A stretch of DNA of 64,000 bases from positions 51,444,769 to 51,508,768 of the forward strand of contig CM023538.1 of NCBI GenBank assembly GCA_013350335.1, in the 5' to 3' direction. Under the pieces are notes generated by a model. That model did no database searches, was not told where the DNA came from, and worked only from the letters and a program-made list of their open reading frames with translations. The DNA is from Chimonanthus salicifolius. Taxonomy: Eukaryota > Streptophyta > Magnoliopsida > Laurales > Calycanthaceae. How positions within the stretch are numbered: the first letter of the stretch is position 1; every line of letters starts with the position of its first letter. Below are positions 22,158 to 34,012 of the stretch, piece after piece. The position numbers were made by a program, and so were the translations under genes.

Positions 22158-22817
22158 ATGAGCTTCTTTTCTAGACTCCGGCCCCATTTCTCAAATGGGC
22201 TTTTATCAAAACCACTTTGCATCCATCCAATACCCTTAAAATCCATGAATCTGAACTGGGTTTTCTCCAATTCCACTCTCGCAGCAAAAGAACCAGAAGC
22301 CCAAGAAGAAGAAGAGGAACTGGAAATGATCGATCAGCGAAAGCTCCCTGCCGATTACGACCCCTCCAGTTTTGATCCCACTGAGCACCGTAGCCCTCCG
22401 ACCCCCCGTGTCTTCCGCCTTATCGACGACATAGCCAACCTCACCCTTGTCGAATGCGCCGAGTTGTCGGGCATTCTGATGAAGAAGATGAGCATGAAGG
22501 AGCCTCCCATAATCGGCGTGATGAAACCTGGTGCCAGCGCTGCAGGGATAGCAGCAGCTGGGAAGACTCACGCTGCCGCTAAGGAGGAGAAGAAGCCGGA
22601 GAAGACAGTGTTTGAGTTGAGATTGGATGCATATGATGCTGCATCGAAGATCAAGATCATTAAGGAGGTGAGGAGCTTTACGGAATTGGGGCTCAAGGAG
22701 GCAAAGGATTTGGTGGAGAAGACACCTGCTGTGATCAAGAAAGGAGTCTCTAAGGAGGAGGGAGAGAAAATCGTTGAGAAGATGAAGGCTCTTGGTGCAA
22801 AAGTCGTTATGGAATGA
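22158..22817 (+). CDS. Mitochondrial ribosomal protein bL12m (L7/L12)
   Basis: A single-exon ORF of 219 residues for the large-subunit stalk protein bL12, which recruits translation factors to the ribosome. Residues 1-45 look like an organelle presequence ([18 protein letters not shown], Ser/Arg/Leu-rich). An acidic stretch follows at 48-57. The dimerisation helix region is [20 protein letters not shown] (84-103). A flexible Ala/Lys hinge covers 124-148. The C-terminal factor-binding domain from about 150 has the hallmark [10 protein letters not shown] (178-187) and ends [10 protein letters not shown]. The length and the [11 protein letters not shown] form fit plant mitochondrial rather than plastid L12. 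The first in-frame ATG with presequence character is used. The frame has no breaks, and it is the only complete host gene in the window. The nearby 3' sequence lacks a canonical AATAAA. Confidence 0.95.
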   Translation: MSFFSRLRPHFSNGLLSKPLCIHPIPLKSMNLNWVFSNSTLAAKEPEAQEEEEELEMIDQRKLPADYDPSSFDPTEHRSPPTPRVFRLIDDIANLTLVECAELSGILMKKMSMKEPPIIGVMKPGASAAGIAAAGKTHAAAKEEKKPEKTVFELRLDAYDAASKIKIIKEVRSFTELGLKEAKDLVEKTPAVIKKGVSKEEGEKIVEKMKALGAKVVME

Positions 22818-24100
22818 AATGAAGAGGAGGTTTCCTGGTGTCAGGTTTTCCCCTCCTTTTCTGTATGTTTTGATTTGGCAATGTTGGAACAAAATTTGTT
22901 CTGAACTCTTACCCAATTTAGGATTTTTTGTTTATTTTATTACATGCATTAGATTTCAATAGATTAACAATTCATCGTAATGGAAAAAAAGGGCTTTTTC
23001 TTTTTATTTCATTTTTTGAGTTTTACTTTGTTAATTTCTTCCCTTTTGAACTGAGGATGAAAATGATGAAATGAGAATGTGATAATTATGGAAACTAAAT
23101 ATTGCTGTTGAAAGAAATGATTGTCTGGTAATTTTTAAAAGAAGAAGAAGAAATGATTGTCTGATCATTACAATTGAATCAAAATTCATGTTGGGGGATA
23201 TGTATCTAGAGGCATGCTGTGGGAGGTTGTGAGAATGAAGCTGTCAAACCAGAGCACTGGATGAGTTACTGGTGTATGTCTGTTATAATTCAATTGTGAA
23301 TCTAAGGCATGCAGGATTAAGTATTCTATGAAATTGAATTGCCAACCTCTCTCTCAGGAAAAAAAATAGTAATAATTAATAATAATAATAATAACAACAG
23401 CAATAACAATAACGACAAAGCCCAACTCCCTATCCGTTTTGATTCTGCTTCAATGTCTAACCATTGGGATTTGGGAATTTACAGGGTTTGAGGGCAGCAA
23501 CTGATAGGGAAGCTTCAATGTTCTTGTAAAAGGGTTTCAGATCATTACAAGTGTTGGAAAATTTATGAATATGATTGACTTTAAAATACTATGGAAGTCA
23601 TGATCTTTGAAGTTCTGACAAAAGTTGCATGCTTTTATAATCAGGACATATTTACTTAGTGTTGTTCTAGTGGAACTAATGTGTTTCCACTTTCCATTGG
23701 AAATGCCAGTTTCCTACTTTCTACCCTGTTAGCAATGCCTCTGTGGTATTCTACTTACTGTACCTGAACTTTGTCAACGTATTTTAAAATATATGAGTTC
23801 CTTGCACGTATTATGGTTTGGTTGAACACTCTTTTTCTCTGCTTCAGAGTAATGATTGTCACTGATTTTTGTGGGTAACCTTAATTTTTTTTATTAAAAC
23901 AAGAAAGTTACAACATGAATATTTTAGTTGGAGTCTTTAATGATGAGTCTCTTTTTTTGGGGAAAGGTTAAGATTTTGTTAGATAATTGGAAATTAAAAC
24001 AACCCATAACAAGGTCAAGTGAACAGACCCTGAAAGACAAATAAAAAACAGTTCCACTAACAAGCACCCAGTCAGGCAAACCTGATCAATCAGTAGGCTG
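22818..24100. other. Intergenic, no gene
   Basis: 3' flank of bL12m and AT-rich spacer with a short imperfect AAT/AAC microsatellite near 23366-23415. Nothing else supported. Confidence 0.6.
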
Positions 24101-24109
24101 TAGGCCCAT

Positions 24110-25390
24110 CCAGCAAACCTGGCGAACAAGAGGACCCATCTCACAGCTTACTGCTGAATACAAACTGGTCTATACCCATTCCTTCTCTGTCCAAAGAGTC
24201 AACCTTCTCATTTACTGAATGGAGAACATTTATCACCTCCAAGTTCTTTCTTTTGACAGCTAGCTTCACCATTTCTATCTTATCAAGAAGAGCCATGAGC
24301 AAGGGGACCTCTAGCTCATTGAGTAACCACATACAAGTCTCCTTTAATTATATCCCTCCTGAACCAATCTTCTCCAACTCTCATCATCCCAGACCACAAA
24401 GCATGAAGCACCGCCTTGTTCGCCTGGAAATTATGTGAAGGACCAACATAAGATAACAAAACTCTCTCCTCCTTGTCACGCATAAAGCCCCCTTACCTAG
24501 ATTTCTTGAAATCAGCCATTGCACTCCCATCAAAATTCAGTTTAAGCTTACCAACTGGGAGTGTGTGGATGGGGGGAGGGGGGTTGGAATCCACTGCATA
24601 ACGGGCTGAATTCTCCTTGGAAGAGTAGACCGACCTGCTGTTCAGATGCAAACACCTTTGGAACCGGATAGAGTGGAAATCTACTATGCTGCTTTATGTT
24701 TAACATTACCACGCACCTAAATAGTTCCCCCCTAAAGATCCTACCATTCTCTTTTCCAAATATCCCACCCCAAAAGGCTGACGTTCAAATTTTTCGCTTG
24801 AGCTTACCAACCAAGAATTTACCAACTGATGAATCTCCATGGGCTTACACCCACTGACACCAAAGTGAGAAATTGAGCTCAAACCTTGCCAGAATAGCTG
24901 CAGTCAATGAATAAATAGTTTTCCTCCTCGGCTGCACCATAGACTGTGCATCCATTCACAATAATTCAATTTCTTCTCATCATTTAATCCATGGTAAGAA
25001 CTTTTCCCATTCTTGCCAGTCAAAAAAAAACTTTAATCCTTGGAGGAGTGTGCTCACTTCTCACTCCTGGAGTGATTAACGAAACTTCTTCATCTTCTCC
25101 GCAAATGATTTTACTGAAAAAAGCCCATGAACATGTGGCTGCCAGATTTGTTTATCTGATATTCTTCTCGAACTTGACCACCATGATCTAGATTGCCACT
25201 CGTCTCCAAATTTTGTTGTTTTCCATTATTCTGAACACTTTTCCTAATGGTACTCTACTTCAGTCCCACACTTTATGCAATAGTTCTGCTGAAGAGCCTC
25301 TGGCTCCACTCCCAATGTCCTCTCATTCATGTCTTCTGCTTTCTGGTTGCTGCATGATTTTTGGTTTCATATCCCTAATACATGCTCAAA
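24110..25390 (-). mobile_element. LINE remnant: zf-RVT and RNase H region
   Basis: Minus-strand frames, broken by stops, carry the C-terminal part of a plant LINE polyprotein. A GLFSVKSFAEKM segment is near 25090. ENYLFIDCSYSGKV and WDIWKRENGRIFRGE fall at about 24700-24950. An RNase H-like KLNFDGSAMADF followed by GGFMRDKEERVLLSY is near 24450-24550. A decayed helix that includes EMVKLAVKRKNLEVINVL is at about 24215-24290. The RT core and endonuclease are missing. It lies just 3' of the GRF pseudogene. Confidence 0.75.
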
Positions 25391-25734
25391 TCTGGTTGTT
25401 ATGATTCAATGGAGAAGCTATCTAATGAGCACATGCTCATGGTGTTTTTGGCAAGAGCAACAAGGCAACAAGAATGATATCAAGTAAAATTTTCCAAACT
25501 ATTTACTTAATTGAAGTAAAATTTTCCAAACTGTCTTTATAAAAGAAAAGGGGAAAACTCAATACTGAACTGGTTTTTATGTTGCCAGATAAAATTCAAC
25601 TTTCTTCAATTCTTCCATCACCTAATAGATTGCTTCTTCTCTGTTCTTAATTCTTCTCAACTCTATATGGAGGGGATGCTAGCATCTATAAGAGCAGAGC
25701 ATGAGCCATGGAAATTGTCATAAAGACTAATTTG
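25391..25734. other. Probable 3' flank of the GRF pseudogene
   Basis: Non-coding; includes a short tandem duplication of AAGTAAAATTTTCCAAACT at 25483-25533. No poly(T) tract marking a retroposed 3' end was seen. Confidence 0.45.
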
Positions 25735-26656
25735 GTGATGGATTTTGCTCTCAGCTATTGGGCTACTTCTTGCACTGCTGCTAGACAATGATCCAAATGT
25801 GGTCTTTTGTTAGACGCCAGTTGGGGATTCATCTAGTTGAGAGCTAGCATCCCAACCCTCAGTCATGAGGTCGAGGGCCGTATTCTTACTGTCACTTGGA
25901 TTAACAATAGTGCTTTTCAACACCTCACTGAGAGGGCCTCCTTTTGAAGCTTCCCAAGAAGTTGGGGTCCAATTCACCTGTCTTTGGGTTGATTCATTCA
26001 GGACACTTCCTATACCTAAGCCCATCTCAACTAGGTCAAGTTCACAAGATGATTAAGTGGCAAAAGAGTGAGTTATTCTTGGGTGGATGAGGTATAGGAT
26101 GATGAAAAGTCCGAGGTACCTACTGGTATTGACATTGAGAGCCGGGTCCTGTCAGATTGGATTTCTTCAACATTAGGCCAAGTGATGTCAGGGCAACCAG
26201 ATTGTTGTTTTGGCCAATCATCAATGAAATGACGAAGAGGATGGGATTGAGATTGTAGGGAGTCTTGGTCACTCGCAGCAGGAGACAAGTAGACATTCCT
26301 ACTCACAGTGTGGGTGTTACACTGTGTTTCAAAAAAGGAATTGTCTGACTAGATCCTTCAAACGGGAATTGCTGTTTCAGAGTAGGATATCCATTTTTTG
26401 CTTTCAGGTTTATAGAAGACGACATCAACAAGCTCTGCAGATCAAGCATTTGGCTACCCATATTCGGTTTGTTCAATAATATCCCATTGATTTGCATTCG
26501 AGAAGGATTGGTAGCAGAATGCAAGTTATTGACCTGCTGCTGTGCAATTGTGAGGCCACTGGATGTGCTGCTGCAAGAAACCACCATAGCTGGTGAAGGA
26601 TTGAGTGGCATCCCATTCACGGTGGCAGTACTGGAAACAGCATGGCCAATCTGGCC

Positions 26657-26677
26657 TTCGACTGGCTTTCTTGAATG
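26657..26677 (-). promoter_or_regulatory. Relic miR396 target site in the GRF pseudogene
   Basis: In functional GRF mRNAs the codons for RSRKPVE form the miR396 complementary site. Here the same 21 positions, read on the minus strand, include TTCAAGAAAGCC and GAA. By eye they differ at three positions from the canonical site. If the locus were transcribed it could bind miR396 with reduced pairing. Confidence 0.7.
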
Positions 26678-26920
26678 GTGGCAGCCTCTTCTCATGTGCC
26701 TCTCACAGCACTTCTGATCAGCAACTGCTTCTCTTGAGCACCGCCATTTCTTTCCATCTGTGCGTCGACACCTCCCTGGCTCTGGGTCGGTGTTGCTGGA
26801 GACTCAGATGGAAAGGTCTCAATCCCTCTGTATTGGGTCCCAAAGATCCAGAAGAAAAGCCAGAAAACCCAATTGGGTTGAGACTGCTCTTGATGGACAT
26901 GAGCACATTAGGAGGTACAG

Positions 26921-27143
26921 GTATATTTTTTTGAGGTCCGGAGGTGTCCAGGCGTCGCACCCGACTAATCCCTCGGGGTGTGTGTAAACCCCTTTATCCT
27001 CACACACCGGGTAAATTGATGGGACCTTACTCTATACATATTCCCATGGGAAATGACCCTTCATTGGGGCTCCCATGGTTTGAACCCAAGACCTCCCTCT
27101 AGAGATCTTGCTCCCAAACCAATTGGGATAACCCCTTGGGGTT
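26921..27143 (-). mobile_element. SINE inserted into the QLQ domain
   Basis: The insertion separates the two halves of QLQ. On the minus strand it starts near GGGGTTATCCCAATTGGTTT (A-box-like), has a B-box-like GGGTTCAAACC (complement at 27077-27087) and ends in an A-run (plus-strand T-run at 26925-26932). The flanking duplication is very short and imperfect (GTATA / GTACA). Sequence differs from the SINE family at 6917 and 33847. Confidence 0.7.
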
Positions 27144-27502
27144 GTACATTTGCAGCTATGTATTTGTAGATCAAAGCTTGATTTTCAAACTCCAATCTCT
27201 GTAATGGAGTGAATGATCCTCCAATCCCTGCCAGTACCCCACCATGCATGCTCCTAATTGAGCTTTCAGAGGCGAGACCTGTATCCCTAGTATTCGGAGC
27301 CGATGATAGAGATCTTACTCCCTAACCAACTGGGATAACCCCTTGGCATTTTACATTTGCAGCTATGCATTCGTAGATCAAAGCTTGATTTTCAAACTCC
27401 AATCTCTGTGATGGAGTGAATGATCGATCCTCCAATCCCTACCAGCACCCCACCATGCATGCTCCCAATTGAGCTTTCAGAGGCGAGACCTGCATCCCTA
27501 GT
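27101..27502 (-). repeat. ~193-bp tandem duplication including part of QLQ and the SINE head
   Basis: Units 27101-27291 and 27308-27502 share long stretches such as GATCAAAGCTTGATTTTC and CCCCACCATGCATGCTCC. Both contain the first ~40 bases of the SINE, so the duplication happened after the SINE inserted. The second unit carries its own shifts and stops. Confidence 0.9.
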
Positions 27503-27780
27503 TTTCTAATCCATCATTACTGGCTAACAAAGCTCCTGATTTGGGTGCTGAGAAGCTAAGCAGAAGCTGCTGCTGTTGCTCCCCATCTAAGAAAGAATTG
27601 GATCTGAACAGTGGACCCTTTGGCTGCATTGCCTTGGATGCTCCAAATCATCAGTCCTGGCCATTTTCAAGTTCATCTAATCATCCTCCACCAACCCACT
27701 TCTCTTTTCCTTCACTAAACCAGACCCACTTCCTTCCTCACTGATTTCAGCCTCTGAGGCCATGGAATCCAACCCATCCA

Positions 27781-28710
27781 TACCCACCAACCCAGCACAT
27801 GCTCATGGTTGGTTGCCCCATTTGTTTGCATGTTATGCTGAAAATGTTGATTTTGTGCTGATTTCTTCATTGCTTTGAAATCAGTTCTACTTTTTTGTTG
27901 TGGCATTAGAATCAAATGCTTCTTTGGTTATGCCTGTGCAACCTCTACATCTATTGCTGATCTGTATCATTTTATGCATTTGAATAGTAAGGACACACCA
28001 CATCCACATTTCATGGTTTTACATTTTAGTTGACTGGAAACAAACTGTTTTTTAAGGTTGTGCTTCTGCTTTTTCCAATATGTTGCCATTGTCTGCTCAT
28101 TTTTCTATTAACCTTATTGGCTTATCTTTCTTGTAATTGTAAAATGCTGCATGCATTTCATTAGAGACAACTGAAAGGGTATAAATCATGTATACAGTGT
28201 TGTCATTCAATATGTAGGTGTATACAACTTAGTCTCATCTAAGTCCCTCATACAGTCCCCTTGCATCAGACTGTATATCAGATACTGATTTCTATGCTCA
28301 TTGCAAATGTTGCCCTTGTGGTACCATTAGCTTGATTGTTTCTATCGCACTGCCTGTGGTAGCACCTTATCCTGGGAAATTCTCTCTTCCTCTTCTTCAA
28401 TGTGAAACAAGCAATAGTGGCTTGTACTCATTTCCACAAATTTGATTTTTCCTATTAATGTGCCTGATCTCTTTCACCTTGTTAGAACCCTAAGAGAAAG
28501 TCCGAGTGATCCAAGATACTGAAAACAGGCATAGAAAGAATGATCAAATTGGTAAAGCAGAGGGATTATGACATTTTCATTTTCTTTAAAGGGCATGGAT
28601 AATGAACAAAAAGTGGATTGACTGATCCTCACTGGTCTGACAAAGTCAAATACATATCTTTAATGGTATCATTTTTTTCTTTATGTGATATAAAATAAAA
28701 TATTGATATT
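27781..28710. other. Intergenic, possible former 5' region of GRF copy
   Basis: No gene, RNA or repeat boundary recognised. Confidence 0.5.
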
Positions 28711-29175
28711 TTCTTTCTTTTTTGAGAGAGAACTTTTATTGAAAACATCAGTTTTATGTAAAGGTTTACTGTCCACTGAGAGAGCAGACAAAGGAAGAAA
28801 TACAAAGTATAAAAGCCACTCCAAGAATGAGTTAATTCAAAGATCAAACAAACAATCACATAACTTGAGCAAAAGATGACACCCCCACAAGACCTCTCTT
28901 ACTTTTGCGTCCAAGTCCCTTAAATGGAAAAGGCAACAATAGAAGCAATTAAGGAAGATCTGGTTGTAGCTTTATCTTGAAAGTTCTCACCTGTGTATCT
29001 TTCCTAGCCAGCCAAGTAATCACCATAAGGAATCGATAGGATTTGGAGATTAGCAAAGAAATGGAAAAGATTGTAATGAAAACTTGTGGAGCAGTTGAAA
29101 AACTATGATACACCAATTGCTCACTGGCCCAACAAAGAAAACAAATATTAGTGAGGGATGGTCTTTCAATTCTCA
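28711..29175 (-). mobile_element. LINE 3' fragment
   Basis: The minus frame at 28949-29176 reads RPSLTNICFLCWASEQLVYH, the zinc-binding segment of a LINE RT. The 3' end at about 28715-28735 has AATAAAAGTTCTCTCTCAAA followed by A-rich sequence (minus strand), typical of plant LINE tails. Confidence 0.65.
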
Positions 29176-29190
29176 CTGATCAAGATTTAG

Positions 29191-29380
29191 ATTTTTTTTT
29201 TTTGAATAAAATTTGGCATTCCCACCTATGTGGAGGTGAGACTAATTCTACTAATACACGAAACCACCCGCAAGCTGAGTTAGAATTTTTAATAGATGTA
29301 ATAGTCCAACAAGAACCTTGACCTGGGGAGGAGCAGCAGATGGACAAACAGATTTGAATGGAAATGATGAAGATTTGGTA
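29191..29380 (-). mobile_element. LINE 3' terminus with A-tail
   Basis: A T-run at 29191-29203 is the complement of an A-tail. The adjoining minus-strand sequence reads VLVELVSPPHRWECQ before the tail, like LINE 3' ends. It abuts the plus-strand LINE that follows; the exact junction is not clear. Confidence 0.45.
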
Positions 29381-29539
29381 CTGATTGATAGAAATTGATG
29401 ATTTGCTTGAAAGATTCCACAAGGATGTATCACCCAATCCTTTTATCTTGCCCCTTTTGAGTTGGTCTGAATTTATGAATTGCACCGGAAAATGTTTCCA
29501 ACAAAAGGATTTTACATTGGATGAGACCACAGATTTGTG

Positions 29540-31132
29540 GTTAAGCCTTCAATCCTTCACTCAATTGGTAATGGTGAGAGTACTATCTTCCGGCAAGATC
29601 CATGGTTAAGGCCATCCTTTATTCTGAAAGAACAACATGGTGTGAGGCCTATATATAACATGGGTCTTGACCATAGTGTGAAAGTTAGCTCCTTCATCAG
29701 AAGTGATTGGAACTTGCCCCCCACCCCCCACCCCACCTCTGCTGATATGTTAGACATTTGGGATTTGATCAATTCAACTCAGATGCCTCTGTACTGCACT
29801 GAGGATCAATACATTTGGACTGCTGATGATAAGGGTATGTTTTCCATTTCATCTGCTGCTAACCTTCACTACAGAAACCTCCTTACCCCTGATTGGGTTA
29901 GCCTGACCTGGTTCCAAGGTTGCATAACTGGAACTCAGTTCTCGCTTGGTTGTATTTCAGTATGAGGCTGAAGGCTAAGGATCTCCCGTCTCTTCTAGGT
30001 ATCACCTCTGATGATTCTTGCATCCTCTGTTCACCTGGGGAGGAGTTGAGACTGCACCTGCTGCACTGTGATTTTGTCTTCAGTGTTTGGAAGCTAATCA
30101 CAGAAAAATTCAGCTTCAATTCTCAAAATAACAACATTTTGGACCAAGCAAAGGAGCTTCTTACCTCTAGGATGGATCACATCCAGATGCTTGCTGCTAA
30201 ATTGGCAATTTCTGCTCTTATCTGGCACACTTGGAGAGAGAAATCTCAGAATTTTTCAAAATACTTTCAGCTGCACAAGAAAGATCTGTTATGGTATTTT
30301 GTCTGATATTAGAAGCAAGATCTTCTTTCTGCTATCAAACGACCATCTTTCTAAGGTCAAGGGAAAGTTTGTTGCTCTGTGGAACCTCTCCTCTCCCACT
30401 CCCAGTACTTAAAACCTCCCAGTCAAGCCACCGAATAGTCCTATCAGTAGTAGCCTCCTATTAATTGGCAAAATGACCATCCAAGACATTTGGTGCCTTG
30501 GTGCAACCTATCACAATTGCAACCATTCTGGGTTCTGTGCTACAAATGCTGAATCTATTGGTGGCCATACTCCTCTCCTTTTCATCCAGAAACTGCTGCT
30601 GCACTGCCAATGCCAAAAACTCCCTCTTGAGTCAATTGCTGATTACAGACATTGATATTGCGAAACTGTTGACTCATCCTGCTTCTTGTTTCTGGAATTC
30701 GAGGGTCCATTTTGCTGCTATTAAGGACCTTTTATCCAAGCTGAAGGTCAACCTTATCACTTGGGCTGGTTCTAATAACAACCATTTGCAGCAGCTGCAC
30801 AACTGGTTCAGGTGTAACCCACCACAGGCCTGTTTAATTTTGGAGAGTGTCTGCTATGCAATCTGTAGCTTTTCCATGTTTTCTCTTGCACGTGTCTGTC
30901 TTAGTAATTGTAGCCATTCTGCACCTGTATTTGGTCTCTGTTCTTGTACTTTTATGGGTTTTGAGAATTATATGCGAAACAGTAATCGAATGTGTTCAGG
31001 ATCAATAGCTCATACTAGTCCAGCCATGTTGCACAGATTTGTGATGTACCTGTATTAGGCACATCTTGTTTCCTTCTTCATGTATTCTACTAATGCTATT
31101 TAATATAGTTTATTCAAGTTGCCAAAAAAAAA
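29540..31132 (+). mobile_element. LINE (L1-type) 3' half with zf-RVT and RNase H
   Basis: The frame at 29537-29965 carries IGNGESTIFRQDPWLRPSF, SADMLDIWDLINST and MFSISSAANLHYR. A frameshift near 29920 leads into SVLAWLYFSMRLKAKDLPSL, SCILCSPGEELRLHLLHC (the zinc-binding Cys/His cluster) and SALIWHTWREKSQ. RNase H-like remains continue at 30640-30800. The 3' end is an A-run at 31124-31132. It is the same subfamily as 8112-8715. The 5' part is absent, and the 29380-29540 sequence may also belong. Confidence 0.85.
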
Positions 31133-33060
31133 TTTTAAACATTTGAAATCAGATTAATATAGTGAATTGATTATTACTTGATTGTTTTGAGTAAAATTTG
31201 TACATTATTATTATTTTTAATTAATTTTACAAGTTACTTTATTTCAAATTAAACATTTATTTGGTATTGAAATCATATTCCAAATCCACAAATCCTATAT
31301 TTTTGGATTTGCTGAACTGAATACCTTCTACCCATTTAGCTTAAAAGACCATAATGGTAGACATAATTGTTCTTACAGAACGTTTTTGCGGTATTTTATC
31401 TATTTTCCTATATTATTTACCATTAAAAATATGTTTTCCTATATTTCTCTTATTTTTGCTGATGTTCATGTGGGATTTGTATGTAGTTCCCTTTTATTTC
31501 TTGGAGTTGTTTGTCTATTTCCTCGAGAAGATTTGGGTTCATTCCATGTCATTTAAGATATGATATGAAATTTGGCTCCTTGTCAAGCCGTGGAACTAAC
31601 ATTTTTTTTGTTTTTGTCAAAGTCTTTATTTTCAATTGAAAATGATCAAAATATTGTCTTTTTTGTTTTTTAATTGAATGATTAAAAAATATGGTCTACT
31701 AGAGCAAGGAGAATCTCTCTTTTTCTCAAAAAAAAAAAATTGATCTCCACACTAATGTAGTTTGGTTAACTTGAGCTTCTAGGAATAGAGCAAAAGTCGT
31801 GAGTTTTGCTCGAGTTCAACTTTCCATGGAGTTACCGCATAAGTCTTGCCATTGGTCCATATGGAGGTCCTTAAATTATCATTCCGACAATCTTATTCTT
31901 GAGGGATTAGCTTAATGGTCAATTCTCATGATTGTTTGTGGAATGTATTGGAATCAAGCCTCCTTAACATAAAATGGGCCACTTTTTAATTGTACCCGAT
32001 TTATACGAATAGGGAGGTTTACACATTCATACCTTGGTCTTGAGAAAAAAAATATCATTCAAGACAAGGCCTCATTTGAACAGATTTTGAGCTGATTTCA
32101 CTGTTGGACTATAATACATCCATTTCAACCCTTTTATTTTCGTGTATGTGTATCCATCCTTAATCTATTTGAAATCCCCTTTGAGTTGATCTCATTGTTA
32201 GATTTAAAATCCATCTAAACTACCCCATTTAATGTTGATTTTTAGACATTTGGAGATCTTGACTTTTGAAATTCAAGCAACGTATTTTTTTTAGTTTGAA
32301 TCATTGGGAAAAATGCATTTTAAATGGATCCCGCCCTCATGTATCCCCACTTATGTGGGGCCCGTAGGGTCACCTGCACATGTGCGACACCATACAAGTG
32401 AACCTGCCCTCTCTCTCTTTATAGCTAGCTAGCAAGTTTGCTATCTATCTATTTATTGCATGAAAGACCCATCAATGCATGAAAATTTAAATGTAACATC
32501 TTTTTCGTTTTAGTTTAAATGTGGGTCCCAACAAAAACAAACGGATTTTAGTGGCCAAAATAAAAAAAAAAATTGCTATGGTCTCTTTGGTTCCTACATT
32601 TCGCAGTTACTCTCATCTCTTTCCCTGTGAGGAGCATGGCTATTTATTATTGGTATTAGAGTACAAATATTAGTTGATATGCCGATATCTCAGCCGTATC
32701 ATATGGGCCGATATCATAATATAGGTCAATATCGATTATTTTTGTAAAAAAATAGGAGAAAAATATCAGCCGATATATCGATTGATACTAAATTTTAAAT
32801 CCATATCTTAGATAAACTCATAATGTCTATGTGAGACCAAATAAGTATGGGCTAAAGCAGTAATTGTTATAGTGGTGCTGATGATCACAATGATAGAAAC
32901 AAGACGAAAAGAATTTATAACTATGTTTCTATGTTTATTTCAAAAATGGAAGAAGAAGAAGATTGCTTTCAATAACAAGCCATTGACAATGTTTTTGACG
33001 ATTTGTGCTATCATGTCTGGTAGACAGGTGAACAATACCTGTAAATGTGTTGGGATGCAA
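31133..33060. other. Intergenic, no gene
   Basis: AT-rich spacer; the hydrophobic ORF at 31354-31563 has no recognisable domain. It contains the CGATAT-type repeat at 32680-32815. Confidence 0.55.
32680..32815. repeat. CGATAT-rich short repeat
   Basis: GCCGATATCTCAGCCG, GGGCCGATATCATAAT and CAGCCGATATATCGATTG resemble the block at 6185-6365, in a different order. Probable MITE family member. Confidence 0.4.
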
Positions 33061-33076
33061 ATGAGAGTCTAGTTAT

Positions 33077-33360
33077 CGGTTGTGAAGAGAGAGATCTAAA
33101 GGTTTATAAGGGACTAAGTCATTCCACCTATCAAGCTAGTCTTTTGGCCTGGAAAATCAGTCTTAACGGTGGTATTATAGTTAGGTCTCCAAGCCACAGC
33201 ATGTGGACTCACTGATCTCCTAGCTGAATGGAATGGTTTGCGACGTTCTATCCGTCACAGAGAGAGAGAGTCCCACGTCGGTTGTAGGAGGAGAGATCTA
33301 AAGACTTATAAGGGACTGAGTCACTCCACCTATCAAGTTAGTCTTTTGAGTTAGATGTCC
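33077..33360 (+). mobile_element. TRIM-like element with short terminal direct repeats
   Basis: Direct repeats at 33077-33147 and 33279-33348 share GAGATCTAAAG, TTATAAGGGACT and CCACCTATCAAG. TGGTATTATAG at 33170-33180, right after the first repeat, resembles the tRNA-Met primer site. No ORF and no convincing TSD; outer borders are uncertain. Confidence 0.6.
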
Positions 33361-33846
33361 AGTCCTAATAAAATGTCATTGTCAATACCATTTAAATTAC
33401 TTTTTTTCACTTTTTATGCAAATTATAGTAAGAGATTATCTATTTGCACAATTTTCCTTCAAAATTTACTGAAATTTCTAAATGCCATGTTTGCCTTCAC
33501 CATATTTGTTTTGGATGAAGCTTTACTCTCATTCGATCATCTAAATTAGATGATTAAAACTTTTGAAATTTTAATTATTACAGGTTAGTAATTTCCAAAA
33601 TAAAAATTAAACTCTCATGCAATCACCACTACTCATCCGTTGGAGCTAGATAGTTCTACCCAGTTGAGTGAACTTTTTTTCTCCCATTAGATAGGTATTT
33701 CTGAAATGATTTATTCCTATTCTTTATTTTCTCCGTTTCCCGAGGAATCATCTGTTGCAGATCGTGTTAGGAAGACCAGCACACACGAAAGAAAATGCTT
33801 AGGAGAAATTAAAATGCACTTTTGACTATTATGGGTAGCTTAATGT

Positions 33847-34012
33847 TTTTTTTTTAGATTAACATGTGGGAAATTCAAACACAGTCATATTAAAATCTTC
33901 ACGGATGAATTCACTATCCTTAAGGCACACCAAAGTTAGGTCATTGGGGCTCAAACCGACAACCTCCCACTTCCTAAGGCGAGAGACAACAGTTAAACTA
34001 TATCTATGTGGA
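33847..34012 (-). mobile_element. tRNA-derived SINE, full length
   Basis: A 12-bp TSD TAGCTTAATGTT at 33835-33846 and 34013-34024. Read on the minus strand, the B-box-like GGTTTGAGCCCC is at 33946-33957 (complement) and the 3' end is an A-run. It is the same family as 6917-7086, with GGGAGGTTGTCGG and GTTTGAATTTCCCACATG phrases. Confidence 0.87.

Larger units (their letters stand above)
25735..27780 (-). pseudogene. GROWTH-REGULATING FACTOR (GRF) pseudogene
   Basis: Plant GRFs are transcription factors with an N-terminal QLQ domain (binds GIF coactivators) and a WRC domain (DNA binding). On the minus strand: N-terminal LFRSNSF / GEQQQQLLLSFSAPKS near 27600; QLQ FTPLQRLEFENQALIYKYIA at about 27150-27220; VPPNVLMSIKSSLNPIGF at about 26870-26920; [23 protein letters not shown] with CCERHMRRG and SRKPVEGQ at 26650-26790; C-terminal PLRHFIDDWPK, MGLGIGSVLNE and NLMTEGWD-like blocks down to 25810; and a last block QKTTFGSLSSSSA after a nonsense codon. 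Frameshifts lie before WRC, in the N-terminus and near 26040. A SINE splits QLQ. All blocks run on without recognisable introns, suggesting a retroposed copy. Parent by C-terminus: the GRF1/2-like group. Confidence 0.9.

Noticed and set aside
22236..22916. 226-aa minus-strand ORF across bL12m
   Set aside because: Shadow of the real plus-strand gene; no domain.
31354..31563. Hydrophobic 69-aa ORF
   Set aside because: T-rich spacer; composition alone explains it.
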